DNA of 64,000 bases from UBA9620 sp965220695 (GCA_965220695.1 OZ244838.1:5642001-5706000); one strand, 5' to 3'. Positions 52,366 through 64,000 are shown, counted from the stretch's first letter. Numbers and translations: made by a program. The notes: generated by a model from the letters alone, not told the origin.

Positions 52366-52418
52366 TAGCCACTCCAGTCGGACAATTACGTCATGACAAT
52401 TTCGTGAGGAGTTGCTGC

Positions 52419-55211
<2,793 letters not shown>

Positions 55212-55603
55212 TGTCCGCCGCGTTCATGTCCTGCGCCTGCCCGAAGTAGGCCAGCGCGACCAGCAGGGCGCCGAAGAGCGCGCGAGCGATCTGGGGCTCG
55301 GGGGCGACCTGTCCGTACAGGTGTCCGGCGTTGTGCAACGACAACGACTGCAGTCCGAACAACGCGGCCAGCGTCAGCGCCAGACTGCCCGGCACTCGCA
55401 CCCGCACGAGCAGGCCGGCCAGAATGAGCATCGCGCCGAAGGCGATCGCACCGAGATTGGCGAACCACTGCAACTGCGACGCGCCGAAGAGATCAACGAC
55501 GCCGGCGCCCAGCGTGTACAGGCCATAGCAGGTCATTCCAAGTGTGGCGGCAGTGAGCATGCTGCTGGTGTTGTATCATGCGGGCCTCGTGCCGGTGCCC
55601 CCG

Positions 55604-56470
55604 ATGTTTCACGCGCCGCCGGCGGTACCCGGCCGGCGGCGGTCCTGCCGCTGGTTCGCCGCGGTGCTGGTCCTGCCGGCCGCCCTCTGGGTGCTCACCC
55701 TCGATTCAGTCGGCGCCCAGGTGCGAGCGGACCGATTGCTGGATGAGATTCTCGACCAGTATGTGCGGGACGGGTTCGTCTACTACGCCGCGCTGAAGCA
55801 GGAACGTCGCGCGATCGATCAAGTCGTGGCGGCGCTGGCCGAGCATCCGCAGGCGTTCGAGGCCTGGTCCGAGACGCGCCGCCTGGCCTACTGGATCAAC
55901 GGATACAACGCGCTCGTGCTGCGAACCGTCATCGACCACTACCCGATACGCGGCGCATCGGCAGACTATCCGTCGAACAGCGTCATGCAGATTCCGGGCA
56001 TGTTCACCGGGCGTGAACATCAGATCGCGGGACTGCGGTTGACGCTGGAGGCGATCGAGGAGGAGCAGATCGCGCGTTTCGGCGACCCCCGCGCGCATCT
56101 GGCGCTGGGACGCGGCGCGGTCGGGAGTCCCAGGCTGCGCAGCGAGGCGTATCGCGACGACCGGCTCGAGGAACAGTTGCAGGCGGTGGTCGCCGACTTC
56201 GCCACCACGCCGCGTCATGTCACGGTGGATCGGGCCGGCGACCAGTTGCTGGTCAGCGCGGTGGTGGGCTGGCGGCTCGAACGTTTCGCGGTGCTGGCGG
56301 GCGCCGGCGACGGTTCGGGCCGCAGTGCGGTTGAACGCGCGATCGTCGCGCTCATCGCGCCTGCGCTGTTTCCCGGCGAGCGGGCGCTCCTGGCCGGGAA
56401 CACCTTTCAGTTGCGCTACCAGGACTTCGACTGGCGTCTCAACGACCTGACCGGCGGGCTGCCGTTCTAG
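55604..56470 (+). CDS. DUF547 domain protein, exported
   Basis: This 288-residue protein has a signal (FAAVLVLPAALWVLTL, cleaved near VGAQ). The DUF547 motif region reads FVYYAALKQERRAIDQVVAAL and AYWINGYNALVLRTVIDHYPI; the family is found in many environmental bacteria without known biochemical role. ATG 55604 is preferred over the longer open frame because it places the signal at the N-terminus. Confidence 0.82.
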   Translation: MFHAPPAVPGRRRSCRWFAAVLVLPAALWVLTLDSVGAQVRADRLLDEILDQYVRDGFVYYAALKQERRAIDQVVAALAEHPQAFEAWSETRRLAYWINGYNALVLRTVIDHYPIRGASADYPSNSVMQIPGMFTGREHQIAGLRLTLEAIEEEQIARFGDPRAHLALGRGAVGSPRLRSEAYRDDRLEEQLQAVVADFATTPRHVTVDRAGDQLLVSAVVGWRLERFAVLAGAGDGSGRSAVERAIVALIAPALFPGERALLAGNTFQLRYQDFDWRLNDLTGGLPF

Positions 56471-56535
56471 CCATCCCGTAACTTCCGGCAAGGTGAGAGC
56501 GCCCGACGGTTGCAGAGAGGGAGCAGATACAGCGT

Positions 56536-57315
56536 ATGGACTTGCGTCTGGCGAACAAGGCCGCGGTGGTCACCGGTTCGAGCCGAGGGTTGGGGCTGGC
56601 GAGTGCGCGCGCGCTGGTCGCCGAGGGCGCGCGGGTGTGCCTTTGCGCACGGGGCGCCGAGCGGCTCGCCGCGGCGGTGAGCGAGTTGCGGCAGGCCGCC
56701 GGGGCGCACGACGCAGTCGTCGGTGTCGAGGCGGACCTCGGCACCGCCGACGGTGTGGCGGAGGTCATCAACGGGGCGGTCGACGCGTTCGGCGGTCTGG
56801 ATATCCTGGTCAACAACGTGGGGACGGCGGGCGGCGCCGGCGTGGTCGAGACGACCGATGCCGAATGGCAGGCCGCCCTCGACCGCACCTTGTATCCCGC
56901 GATTCGCGCGTCACGGCTCGCCGTGCCGCACCTGCGGCGCCGCGGCGGGGGCGCCATCATCATGATCGCGTCGATCTGGGGCCGGGAGTCCGGTGGCCGC
57001 ATGACCTACAACGCCGTCAAGGCGTCCGAGATCAGCCTCGCCAAATCGCTCGCGCAACAGCTCGCGCGGGACAACATCCGGGTCAACAGCGTCGCACCCG
57101 GATCGATTTCGTTCCCGGGCGGCTCCTGGGCGAAGCGTCAGGCCGCAGACCCTGAAGGCATGGCGGCGTTCGTGGATCGCGAGCTCCCGTTCGGCCGCTT
57201 CGGCCGCGCCGAGGAGGTCGGCGACGTGGTGGCGTTCCTCGCCTCGGCGCGCGCGAGCTGGATCAGCGGCGCCTGCGTGACCGTCGACGGCTGCCAGTCG
57301 CGGTCATTGTTCTAG
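56536..57315 (+). CDS. Short-chain dehydrogenase/reductase
   Basis: This 259-residue SDR has the cofactor motif TGSSRGLGLASA, NNVGTAGG, the catalytic Ser in IMIASIWG, and Y-x-x-x-K in MTYNAVKASEIS, with PGSISFPGG as the post-catalytic loop. Length and motifs are those of classical SDRs. The Arg in CLCARGAERL suggests NADPH preference, by analogy. Substrate unknown. Confidence 0.9.
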   Translation: MDLRLANKAAVVTGSSRGLGLASARALVAEGARVCLCARGAERLAAAVSELRQAAGAHDAVVGVEADLGTADGVAEVINGAVDAFGGLDILVNNVGTAGGAGVVETTDAEWQAALDRTLYPAIRASRLAVPHLRRRGGGAIIMIASIWGRESGGRMTYNAVKASEISLAKSLAQQLARDNIRVNSVAPGSISFPGGSWAKRQAADPEGMAAFVDRELPFGRFGRAEEVGDVVAFLASARASWISGACVTVDGCQSRSLF

Positions 57316-57361
57316 GCCGCGCGCGGTCCAACGGGCGGTCGCCACGGTGGCTGCACGGCGG

Positions 57362-58336
57362 TTACACCAGGACGACAATATTTCTCGCGGCGGGACCCCT
57401 GTCGTTCGAGCTCAGCGTGAACTCGACGCCGTCGCCGATGGAGAGGTCGTTGAAGTCCGCGTTCTGAATCTCGCTCCGATGGAAGAAGATATTCGCGCCG
57501 CCCGTCTCAGGCGAGATGAACCCATAGCCGTCCTTGAGATTCTGAATTCGGCCGCGCGCGGTCGTACCGTTCTCCACGTCGATCGAACCTGTCTCCTGCG
57601 CCTCCAGGGGCGCCGCGGTGGACGCCGCGGCGGCGCCCACCGCGTTCCCGCCCTGCAGCGGGGAGCTGAGTGGCTCCTTTGCAGGGACGAAGAGATTGTT
57701 GACGACCGGGTCATGGCGGCGCGTCTTGTCGTCGATCACCGTGTGCATCAGAATGGGGTAGGTCACCTCGTCCAGCAACTGAATTGACGTGACCGTTTTC
57801 TTGGTATTGCCGTCCGCGTCGACGAACGAGTAGTCCCACCCGAGCAGCATGACCCGGGTTCCGAGAGTGTTCAGCTTGCGGACCAGGGGAATGAAGTCTC
57901 CATCGCACGCAATGAGCACGCTGACATCGAACCGCTTGTAGATCGCCAGTTCGAATGCCTCGAGCGCGAACCAGACATCGATGCCCTTTTCGCCGATGAC
58001 CCGCCCGTCGCGCTCGCCGACGGGAAGATAGTGGGTCACGATGCCGGCTCGCATGAGCACATCGTCCCATTGCCGCTCGGCCAGCAGTATCTGACGGTTC
58101 CTGGCCTCGGCGGCCGACAACCTGCCACGGAAATAGTGGGAATCGACAATCTGGCAATAGCGTTTGTCGACGCCTTCCGCGCTGGCCACTGCATCCCGGA
58201 TGAATTCGTGCAGGCCGCTGATGGACAGACGGGACTGGCGCTGATGTTCATAGCAATAGTAGTTGCTGACATGAGAAAAGAAGCCGCCGTCGTAGAAGAC
58301 GCCGATGCGTGTAAGTCTCGATTCGGAATCGTTCAT
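57362..58336 (-). CDS. NYN-domain protein fused to a cold-shock domain
   Basis: This 324-residue protein begins with a NYN (PIN-like) nuclease domain: RIGVFYDGGFFSHVSNYY, KGIDVWFALEAFELA and SVLIACDGDFIPLVRKLN hold the conserved acidic residues. After a linker (about 225-255) it ends in a cold-shock domain (GRIQNLKDGYGFISPETGGANIFFHRSEI). The combination suggests an RNA-binding nuclease. The start at 58336 has AGAGG about 8 bases upstream. LabA-like NYN proteins are common, but the cold-shock fusion is less so. Confidence 0.85.
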   Translation of the reverse strand: MNDSESRLTRIGVFYDGGFFSHVSNYYCYEHQRQSRLSISGLHEFIRDAVASAEGVDKRYCQIVDSHYFRGRLSAAEARNRQILLAERQWDDVLMRAGIVTHYLPVGERDGRVIGEKGIDVWFALEAFELAIYKRFDVSVLIACDGDFIPLVRKLNTLGTRVMLLGWDYSFVDADGNTKKTVTSIQLLDEVTYPILMHTVIDDKTRRHDPVVNNLFVPAKEPLSSPLQGGNAVGAAAASTAAPLEAQETGSIDVENGTTARGRIQNLKDGYGFISPETGGANIFFHRSEIQNADFNDLSIGDGVEFTLSSNDRGPAARNIVVLV

Positions 58337-58576
58337 TGCTAAACCTCTGGTCGTATATCCTCCCGTGTGGCGATTCACCTGAATTGTCCAGCGCGCTCCG
58401 GATACCCAATTGCGCGTCTCCGACCATTATGGCCGGGATCGGAATCTGTCCGTCGCCGCGGGGCCGGGTCGGCAGCGGCGAACGCTCTGCGTCGGGCGCC
58501 AGGCGGGATGCCGCCACCGGCGGGCGGGCTGATGCTATGCTCTCTGTGACGCGATTCCTTTCCAACGAACCAGCCG

Positions 58577-59077
58577 ATGAGCACCTTCGTCGCAATTGAT
58601 TTCGAGACCGCCACGTCACTGCCGGACAGCGCCTGCGCGGTCGGTCTCGCGGTCTGTCGCGACGGTCGCATTGCGCACTCGGAGTCGTTCCTGATCCGTC
58701 CGCCGGCCCCCGATTTTTCCTTTACCCACATCCATGGACTGGGCTGGGAGGATGTTCGGGATGCGCCCACCTTCGGTGAGCGGTGGCCGGAGTTGCGCCC
58801 GTGGATCGAGGACGCGGAATTCATGGCCGCACACAACGCGTCGTTCGACAGCGGCGTGCTGCGCGCCTGTTGCGGGAGATACCGTATAGAGCCGCCGGCC
58901 ACACCGTTCACCTGCACCGTCGAACTGGCTCGCGCGCAATGGAGAATCTACCCGACGAAGCTGCCGCATGTCTGTCGGAGGCTTCGCATTCCGCTGCGTC
59001 ACCACGACGCGGCATCCGATGCGGAGGCGTGCGCGCGCATCGTGCTGGCCGCCGAGGCCGAGGGATGGCGGCGCTAG
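58577..59077 (+). CDS. DEDDh 3'-5' exonuclease (DnaQ-like)
   Basis: This 166-residue single-domain protein has the DEDDh set: Asp and Glu in VAIDFETATS, Asp in AHNASFDSGVL, and His and Asp in HHDAASDAEACARIV. It is similar in size to short epsilon-like exonucleases such as those acting with DNA polymerase III or in RNA maturation. Its stop TAG is in GCGCTAG, a few bases from the left end of repeat copy E4. Confidence 0.9.
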   Translation: MSTFVAIDFETATSLPDSACAVGLAVCRDGRIAHSESFLIRPPAPDFSFTHIHGLGWEDVRDAPTFGERWPELRPWIEDAEFMAAHNASFDSGVLRACCGRYRIEPPATPFTCTVELARAQWRIYPTKLPHVCRRLRIPLRHHDAASDAEACARIVLAAEAEGWRR

Positions 59078-59081
59078 CCAA

Positions 59082-59234
59082 CTGGCAGCCCGTGGTCAGA
59101 CGCGGCGTCGCACCGAGGATGGCGGTGCGACGCGCTGGCAAGGCGGGACGAAGGGAAATACGGCAGGCGTCTAAGCAGATTGGCGGGATGCCGCGCCGGT
59201 CGAATGCAGCGGGGCTTTCACCACGGGCTGCTAG
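59082..59234. repeat. CTAG-type MITE-like element, copy E4
   Basis: This 153-bp element has a left R-type end CTGGCAGCCCGTGGT (diverged) and a right L-type end that reads GCAGCGGGGCTTTCACCACG, then GGCTGCTAG. It spans the gap between the exonuclease stop and the rpmE stop. The right CTAG supplies the rpmE stop codon. Confidence 0.8.
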
Positions 59235-59470
59235 CGTTGCTTCTGCAGCCGCTCTTTGAGGCCGGCCACCGTCTGGGCGCCGTATTTCTTGGTGAACCGC
59301 TCGACGCGCCCCTCGGTATCAATCAGCTTCTGCTTGCCGGTGAAGAACGGATGGCAACTGGAGCAGATTTCGAGCCGCAGCTCTTTTCTGGTCGATCGTG
59401 TCTTCCAGGTTGCGCCGCAGGCGCAGCGAGCCACGACGTCGTGATATTCCGGATGAATGCCTTCCCTCAC
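59231..59470 (-). CDS. rpmE: 50S ribosomal protein bL31
   Basis: bL31 (79 residues) of the zinc-binding (C+) type: CACG near residue 16 and CSSCHPFFTGKQK provide the four cysteine ligands region. Its TAG stop is at the CTAG end of copy E4. Confidence 0.97.
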   Translation of the reverse strand: MREGIHPEYHDVVARCACGATWKTRSTRKELRLEICSSCHPFFTGKQKLIDTEGRVERFTKKYGAQTVAGLKERLQKQR

Positions 59471-59528
59471 TGTCTGCTCCTCATCATGTCGCGAAACGTC
59501 CCATTGTAGCAGACGCCGGCAGCGGATC

Positions 59529-60143
59529 TCAGAGCCCCGCCAGTTTCAGCAGCGCCTGCCAGAAGGCTGGCAGTCCCTCCCCGCTCCTGGCCGAGATCGG
59601 GACGACGGCCTGGTCGAGCGCCGCCTCATGTTGCCTGAGGGTGCGGACACGCAGCGAGGCTTTCACCTGGTCCATCTTGGTCGCGGCGACGAGCCGAGGC
59701 AGGTCCAGTTCGCTCAGCCAGGCCAGCGCGTCGCGGTCATTCGCCAATCCCGGGTGGCGGCCGTCCAGCAGCAGCACGGCGCCGGCGGGGCCGCTTCGGC
59801 CGCGGTGGTCGGTCGACTCGTTCCGGTCTGTGAAATACCGGCGGGTGATCTGGTCGAACACCTCGGCTGCAGCGGTTCGTCCGCGCGCGTAGCCATAGCC
59901 CGGCAAGTCGATCAAGAGCAACTCGCCGCGGTGGCGAGCCAGCTCCACCCGATAGACGTTGAGCAGTCGGGTGGTGCCGGGCGCTCCACCCGCCCGGGCA
60001 ATCTTCCGCCGCGCCAGCGCGTTGATGAGCGTGGACTTCCCGACGTTCGAGCGACCGACCAGGGCGATCTGCGGCAGGTGCGCCACTGGCAGCGGGCTGC
60101 CGGGCCCCACACTCGTCACGAACTCGGCCGTCTGGATCTTCAC
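59529..60143 (-). CDS. engB: Ribosome biogenesis GTPase YsxC/EngB
   Basis: This 204-residue GTPase of the TrmE-Era-EngA-YihA group acts in large-subunit assembly. G1 GRSNVGKSTL, G2/G3 TTRLLNVYR and DLPGYGYARG, G4 TKMD. The start is GTG 60143 (VKIQTAEFVTSV), which fits the family's KITSAEFVKS opening; the frame remains open upstream only within repeat E5. Confidence 0.94.
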   Translation of the reverse strand: MKIQTAEFVTSVGPGSPLPVAHLPQIALVGRSNVGKSTLINALARRKIARAGGAPGTTRLLNVYRVELARHRGELLLIDLPGYGYARGRTAAAEVFDQITRRYFTDRNESTDHRGRSGPAGAVLLLDGRHPGLANDRDALAWLSELDLPRLVAATKMDQVKASLRVRTLRQHEAALDQAVVPISARSGEGLPAFWQALLKLAGL

Positions 60144-60224
60144 TGGCGTGCCGGCGTTCCCGAGAGGGGCTGGACGGTCCGGGCATGCCCGGCGCCCGAA
60201 GCCCGCGACCGCCGGACATTGCTG

Positions 60225-60408
60225 CGCGGCGTTGTTCCGGCTGACGAACAGGGCAACCACAAGGGTTGCCCCTACAGACGAACCGGGCGACCACAAGGGT
60301 TGCCCCTACAGACGAACCGGGCAACCACAAGGGTTGCCCCTACAGGTCTTGCGCAGCGGGCGCATCGCCGATCTCGGTGCAACGCGGGGTTTCACGACGG
60401 GCTGCTAG
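60225..60408. repeat. CTAG-type MITE-like element, truncated copy E5 with three 34-bp palindromic units
   Basis: The right end is R-type: ATCGCCGATCTCGGTGCAAC, then GCGGGGTTTCACGACGGGCTGCTAG. The left CTAG end is missing; homology to E3 stops near 60225. Three copies of a 34-bp unit, each with the hairpin GGGCAACC-acaag-GGTTGCCC, begin at 60251, 60285 and 60319; copy E3 has one. The right CTAG gives the lon stop codon. Confidence 0.85.
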
Positions 60409-62792
60409 TGCGTCAGCCGGTCGTCCGTGCTCGTGGTCTCGGTTGCAGCCGCATTCTGAGTGGCGATCAGACCGGCCAGCGGTCCGGCGAGGGCGATCGC
60501 CAGCACCTCGTCCATCGACTCGACCAGATGCAGACTCAGCACGTCGAGCACCGCCTTGGGGATGTCCGCCAGATCCTTCTCGTTGTCTTTCGGCAGAATG
60601 ATCGTCGTGACCCCGGCTCGATGCGCCGCGAGCACCTTTTCCTTGACCCCGCCGATCGGCAGCACCTTGCCGCGAAGTGTGATTTCCCCGGTCATCGCGA
60701 CGTCCCGGCGGGTCGGCACCTTGGACAGATTCGACACGAGCGCCGTGGCCAGAGTGATGCCGGCCGAGGGTCCATCCTTGGGGATGGCGCCTTCCGGCAC
60801 ATGGACGTGCACGTCGGTGCGGCGATGGAAATCCTTGGGCAACCCGTAATCGCTCGTCTTTGATCTGACGAAACTCATCGCGGCCTGGGCTGATTCCTGC
60901 ATCACGTCGCCCAGCTTGCCGGTCAGCGTCAGCCGCCCCTTGCCGGGCATCAACGTCGACTCGGTCAGCAGCAACTCGCCGCCGGCCTCGGTCCACGCCA
61001 GCCCGGTTGCAATACCGACCTCGTTCTTTTCTTCCGCCATCTGCGGGCGGAAGCGCGGCACCCCGAGATATTCGGTGATCTTCTCGGCTGCGATCTCTTC
61101 GAAGAACTTCTTGCCGTCGAGCACCACCTTGCGCGCCACCTTCCGGCACACCGAGTTGATCTCCCGTTCGAGATTGCGGACACCCGCCTCGCGGGTATAG
61201 CGCCGGGTGATCGCTTCGAACGCCTCGTCCTTGAACCGGATCTGCTTGTCGGTCAGGCCGGTCGCCTTCACCGCCTTCGGCGCCAGGAAGGCTCTGGCGA
61301 TTTCAATCTTCTCGAGCTCGGTATACCCGGCGAGTTGCAGCACTTCCATGCGATCGCGAAGAGCCTGGGGCACCGTGTGCAGCACGTTGGCCGTGCAGAT
61401 GAACATGACGTTCGACAGGTCGAATTCGACGTCCAGATAGTGATCGAGGAATGTGTGGTTCTGTTCCGGGTCGAGAACCTCGAGCAGCGCCGCCGACGGG
61501 TCGCCGCGGAAGTCCATCGACATCTTGTCGACCTCGTCGAGCAGAAACACCGGGTTCGTCGTGCCGGCCTTCTTCATCATCTGGATGATCTGGCCGGGGA
61601 ACGCGCCGATGTAGGTACGGCGGTGCCCGCGAATCTCAGCCTCGTCCCGTACGCCGCCGACCGACAGTCGGACGAACTTCCGGTTCGTGGCGCGGGCGAC
61701 CGACTTGGCCAGCGACGTCTTGCCGACTCCCGGAGGACCGGTCAGGGTGAGGATGGTGCCCTTCGGCTTCCGCACGAGCGTGCGGACCGCCAGGAACTCG
61801 AGAATCCGATCCTTGATCTTCACCAGGCCGTAATGGTCCTCATTCAGCACCGTCTCGGCCTTCTTGAGGTCGCGACTCTCGCGCGACCGTTTGTGCCAGG
61901 GGACGGCAATCAACCAGTCGAGGTAGTTGCGCGAGACCGTCGCCTCGGCCGACATCGGAGGCATGCCTTCGAGACGCTTCAGCTCCTGGCCCGCCTTCTC
62001 CTCGACTTCCTTCGGCATCCGCGCCTGCTCGATCTTCTTCCGCAGCTCATCGAGCTCGTTGCCCTTGTCTTCCTTGCGACCCAGCTCTTTCTGAATCGCC
62101 TTCATCTTCTCGTTGAGGTAGTACTCCTTCTGCGCCTTCTCCATCTGCTTCTTGACGCGAGACTGGATGCGGCGGTCGACCTGCAACTTGTCCACCTCGA
62201 CATCGAGCAGGCCGGCAATCCGCACCAGTCGCTCGAGGGGGGAGACGATTTCGAGCAGGTTCTGCTTTTCTTCCACTCCAACGACAAGGTGGGCGGCGAT
62301 CGTGTCGCCGAGCTTGCTCGCGTCATCGACCCTCACCGCGGCAATCATGGCGTCGTAGTGCAGGTTGTTCGACAGCTTGACGTACTGCTCGAACTGCGAC
62401 ACCACGCGGCCCATCGTGCTCTCGAGGTCGTCGCCGGCTTCGTCCTGCCTGGGCAGCAGTTTCACCACCACGCGGTAGAATCCCTTGTCGGCCTTCCACT
62501 CGACCGCGCGCGCCCGGTCGAGCCCCTCGACCAGCACCTTGATGTTGCCGTCCGGCAGCTTCAGGCTCTGCACGATGTTCGCGACACAGCCCATCGTGTA
62601 GATGTCCTTCGGTTGCGGGTCGTCGGTCGCGGCGTCACGCTGCGCCGCAAGAAAGATCCGCTTGTCCTTCATCAACGCGTGTTCGAGCGCGCGGGTCGAC
62701 GACGATCGTCCGATGACGAACGGCATCATCATGTGCGGAAACACGACGACATCGCGCAAGGGCACAATCGGGAGGGTTTCGTAGACTTCCAT
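60405..62792 (-). CDS. lon: ATP-dependent protease Lon
   Basis: This 795-residue LonA protease is a quality-control and regulatory AAA+ protease. The N-terminal LAN domain (LPIVPLRDVVVFPHMMMPFVIGR) is followed by a coiled coil and a AAA+ module with Walker A GPPGVGKTSLAKSVA and Walker B PVFLLDEVDKM. The protease domain carries the Ser676 (KDGPSAG) and Lys719 dyad. Length is typical. The TAG stop lies on the CTAG end of repeat E5. No Shine-Dalgarno is clear before the ATG, and a palindrome sits there. Confidence 0.97.
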   Translation of the reverse strand: MEVYETLPIVPLRDVVVFPHMMMPFVIGRSSSTRALEHALMKDKRIFLAAQRDAATDDPQPKDIYTMGCVANIVQSLKLPDGNIKVLVEGLDRARAVEWKADKGFYRVVVKLLPRQDEAGDDLESTMGRVVSQFEQYVKLSNNLHYDAMIAAVRVDDASKLGDTIAAHLVVGVEEKQNLLEIVSPLERLVRIAGLLDVEVDKLQVDRRIQSRVKKQMEKAQKEYYLNEKMKAIQKELGRKEDKGNELDELRKKIEQARMPKEVEEKAGQELKRLEGMPPMSAEATVSRNYLDWLIAVPWHKRSRESRDLKKAETVLNEDHYGLVKIKDRILEFLAVRTLVRKPKGTILTLTGPPGVGKTSLAKSVARATNRKFVRLSVGGVRDEAEIRGHRRTYIGAFPGQIIQMMKKAGTTNPVFLLDEVDKMSMDFRGDPSAALLEVLDPEQNHTFLDHYLDVEFDLSNVMFICTANVLHTVPQALRDRMEVLQLAGYTELEKIEIARAFLAPKAVKATGLTDKQIRFKDEAFEAITRRYTREAGVRNLEREINSVCRKVARKVVLDGKKFFEEIAAEKITEYLGVPRFRPQMAEEKNEVGIATGLAWTEAGGELLLTESTLMPGKGRLTLTGKLGDVMQESAQAAMSFVRSKTSDYGLPKDFHRRTDVHVHVPEGAIPKDGPSAGITLATALVSNLSKVPTRRDVAMTGEITLRGKVLPIGGVKEKVLAAHRAGVTTIILPKDNEKDLADIPKAVLDVLSLHLVESMDEVLAIALAGPLAGLIATQNAAATETTSTDDRLTH

Positions 62793-62795
62793 AGG

Positions 62796-62807
62796 TCAGA
62801 TATCTGA
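62796..62807. promoter_or_regulatory. 12-bp palindrome in the clpX-lon gap
   Basis: TCAGATATCTGA lies 3 bp upstream of the lon start codon, where a ribosome-binding site would be expected. It could be an operator or a small hairpin limiting translation. Confidence 0.3.
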
Positions 62808-62843
62808 TATCGGGCGGGGTATGAACGTGCAGTCCAAGGATCG

Positions 62844-64000
62844 CTAGCCGGCCTTTTCCATGACCGTGATCGGGTCGTCCTTGGTCAGCACCACCTCGCG
62901 CGTGATGACGCACTCGCGGATCTTCTTTTGTCCGGGCAACGAATACATGATGTCGAGCATCAGATCCTCGATGATCATACGCAGTCCGCGGGCGCCGATC
63001 TTGCGGTCGAGCGCAGAGCTGGCGATCGCATCGAGGGCGTCGTCAGTGAATCGCAGTTTCACGTTCTCGTACTCGAACAGTCGTTCGTACTGGCGGGTGA
63101 TTGCATTCCGCGGCTTGGTCAGAATCTTGACAAGCGCCGGTTTGTCCAGTTCGTGCAGCGCACCGATGACCGGAAGCCGTCCGACGAACTCAGGGATCAG
63201 CCCATAGCGAATCAGGTCTTCAGGCTCGACCAGTTCCAGGGTCGCGCCGAGGTCGCGCTCGCGCGCCGTCTTGATGTCGGCGCCGAAGCCCAGCATCTTG
63301 CGCCCCACGCGCCGCTGAATCGTCTCGTCGAGCCCGATGAACGCGCCGCCGCAGATGAACAGCACGTGGCTCGTGTCAATCTGGAAGAACTCCTGGTGCG
63401 GGTGTTTGCGGCCACCCTGGGGCGGCACGTTCGCGACGGTGCCTTCAAGTATCTTCAGCAACGCCTGCTGCACGCCTTCACCGGACACGTCCCGTGTGAT
63501 TGACGGGTTTTCGTCCTTGCGGCAGATCTTGTCGATCTCGTCAATGTAGATGATGCCCTGCTGGCATTTCTCGATGTCGCCGCCGGCGGCCTGCAGCAGC
63601 TTGAGGACGATGTTCTCTACATCCTCGCCGACATAGCCCGCCTCGGTCAGGGTCGTGGCGTCGACGATGGTGAACGGCACCGACAGCATCTTCGCCAACG
63701 TCTGCGCCATCAGCGTCTTGCCGGTGCCGGTCGGTCCGATCAGCAGGATGTTCGACTTGCTGAGCTCGGTGTCGTTGCGGTTCTTCGACTGTTTCTGGAT
63801 CTCGCCCCGCTTGTAGTGGTTGTAGACCGCAACCGACAGTTTCTTCTTGGTCTGTTCCTGTCCGATGACGTATTCGTCAAGGAACTTCTTGATTTCCTGC
63901 GGGACCGGTAGCGACGATTGTGCGGTCCGGCTGTCGAAACGGTTGTCGTCGGCGATGATGTCGTTGCAGACCTCGACGCACTCGTCGCAGATGAACACGG
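62844..64000 (-). CDS. clpX: ATP-dependent Clp protease ATP-binding subunit ClpX (5' end beyond the window)
   Basis: About 385 residues are visible, missing only the first 25 or so. The remainder of the N-terminal zinc-binding domain (VFICDECVEVCNDI) leads to the AAA+ core: Walker A GPTGTGKTLMAQTLA, Walker B IIYIDEIDKI, GEGVQQALLKILEGT, and the pore-loop and C-terminal sensor regions (FVGRLPVIGAL, GARGLRMIIEDLMLDIMY). ClpX feeds substrates to ClpP; clpP is probably just upstream, outside the window. The gene precedes lon by 51 bp. Confidence 0.97.
   Translation of the reverse strand, partial: VFICDECVEVCNDIIADDNRFDSRTAQSSLPVPQEIKKFLDEYVIGQEQTKKKLSVAVYNHYKRGEIQKQSKNRNDTELSKSNILLIGPTGTGKTLMAQTLAKMLSVPFTIVDATTLTEAGYVGEDVENIVLKLLQAAGGDIEKCQQGIIYIDEIDKICRKDENPSITRDVSGEGVQQALLKILEGTVANVPPQGGRKHPHQEFFQIDTSHVLFICGGAFIGLDETIQRRVGRKMLGFGADIKTARERDLGATLELVEPEDLIRYGLIPEFVGRLPVIGALHELDKPALVKILTKPRNAITRQYERLFEYENVKLRFTDDALDAIASSALDRKIGARGLRMIIEDLMLDIMYSLPGQKKIRECVITREVVLTKDDPITVMEKAG

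Noticed and set aside
52237..52418. Cobalamin riboswitch before nrdJ
   Set aside because: The leader is too short and only a chance GCCACT is seen; no B12-box arrangement.

Overview
The window is high-GC DNA, densely packed with genes on both strands, from a diderm bacterium. Evidence for an outer membrane with LPS is lpxC, a TamB-like protein, a BamA-like Omp85 protein and several lipoproteins. The gene content and style (M28 and M48 peptidases, CHRD-like and DUF547 domains, FnIII and NHL proteins, class II ribonucleotide reductase) suggest Acidobacteriota, possibly Vicinamibacteria; that assignment is inference from recognition, not a search. It reads as ordinary chromosome. I see no rRNA, tRNA, CRISPR array, transposase or phage genes.

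Layout. 1-8.6 kb: start of a secreted peptidase gene, a 59-bp tandem repeat, a lipoprotein amidase with a CHRD-like tail, an AbgT transporter, a thioredoxin-like ferredoxin, an HOGA/DapA-type aldolase, M48-LysM and NlpC/P60 lipoproteins and an HNH nuclease. 8.6-16.4 kb: an NHL protein overlapping uvrA, then lpxC, an ECF sigma/STAS/small-protein unit (minus) and lysA. 16.4-22.2 kb: tmk facing a minus-strand run TPR, lipoprotein, rplU, rpmA, obgE, nadD, rsfS, comF. 22.5-36.4 kb: dprA-topA-trmFO-xerC and hslV-hslU, a cluster contiguous in Bacillus, here separated by an ABC-F gene and an ECF sigma/anti-sigma/lipoprotein/APC unit. 36.4-51.4 kb: LptM-like FnIII lipoprotein, FAH, transaldolase, a three-gene acyl-CoA carboxylase, tamB, an Omp85 gene and a SurA-N-like gene. 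51.4-59.1 kb: CPBP protease, NrdR-type boxes with nrdJ, a small membrane protein, DUF547, SDR, a NYN-cold-shock fusion and an exonuclease. 59.2-64 kb: rpmE, engB, lon and clpX (cut by the window end), all minus.

The most unusual content is repetitive. Five copies (134-270 bp) of a non-coding, MITE-like element lie at gene junctions. Complete copies end in CTAG inverted repeats, and four genes (rpmA, dprA, rpmE, lon) take their TAG stop codon from an element end. Two tandem repeats of about 60 bp cover translation starts (upstream of the amidase, and at obgE), and a 111-112 bp GC-rich repeat follows the Omp85 gene. Well-supported regulatory DNA is limited to a pair of NrdR-type boxes before nrdJ and a few TTGACA promoters; several palindromes upstream of uvrA, lpxC and lon are candidates only.
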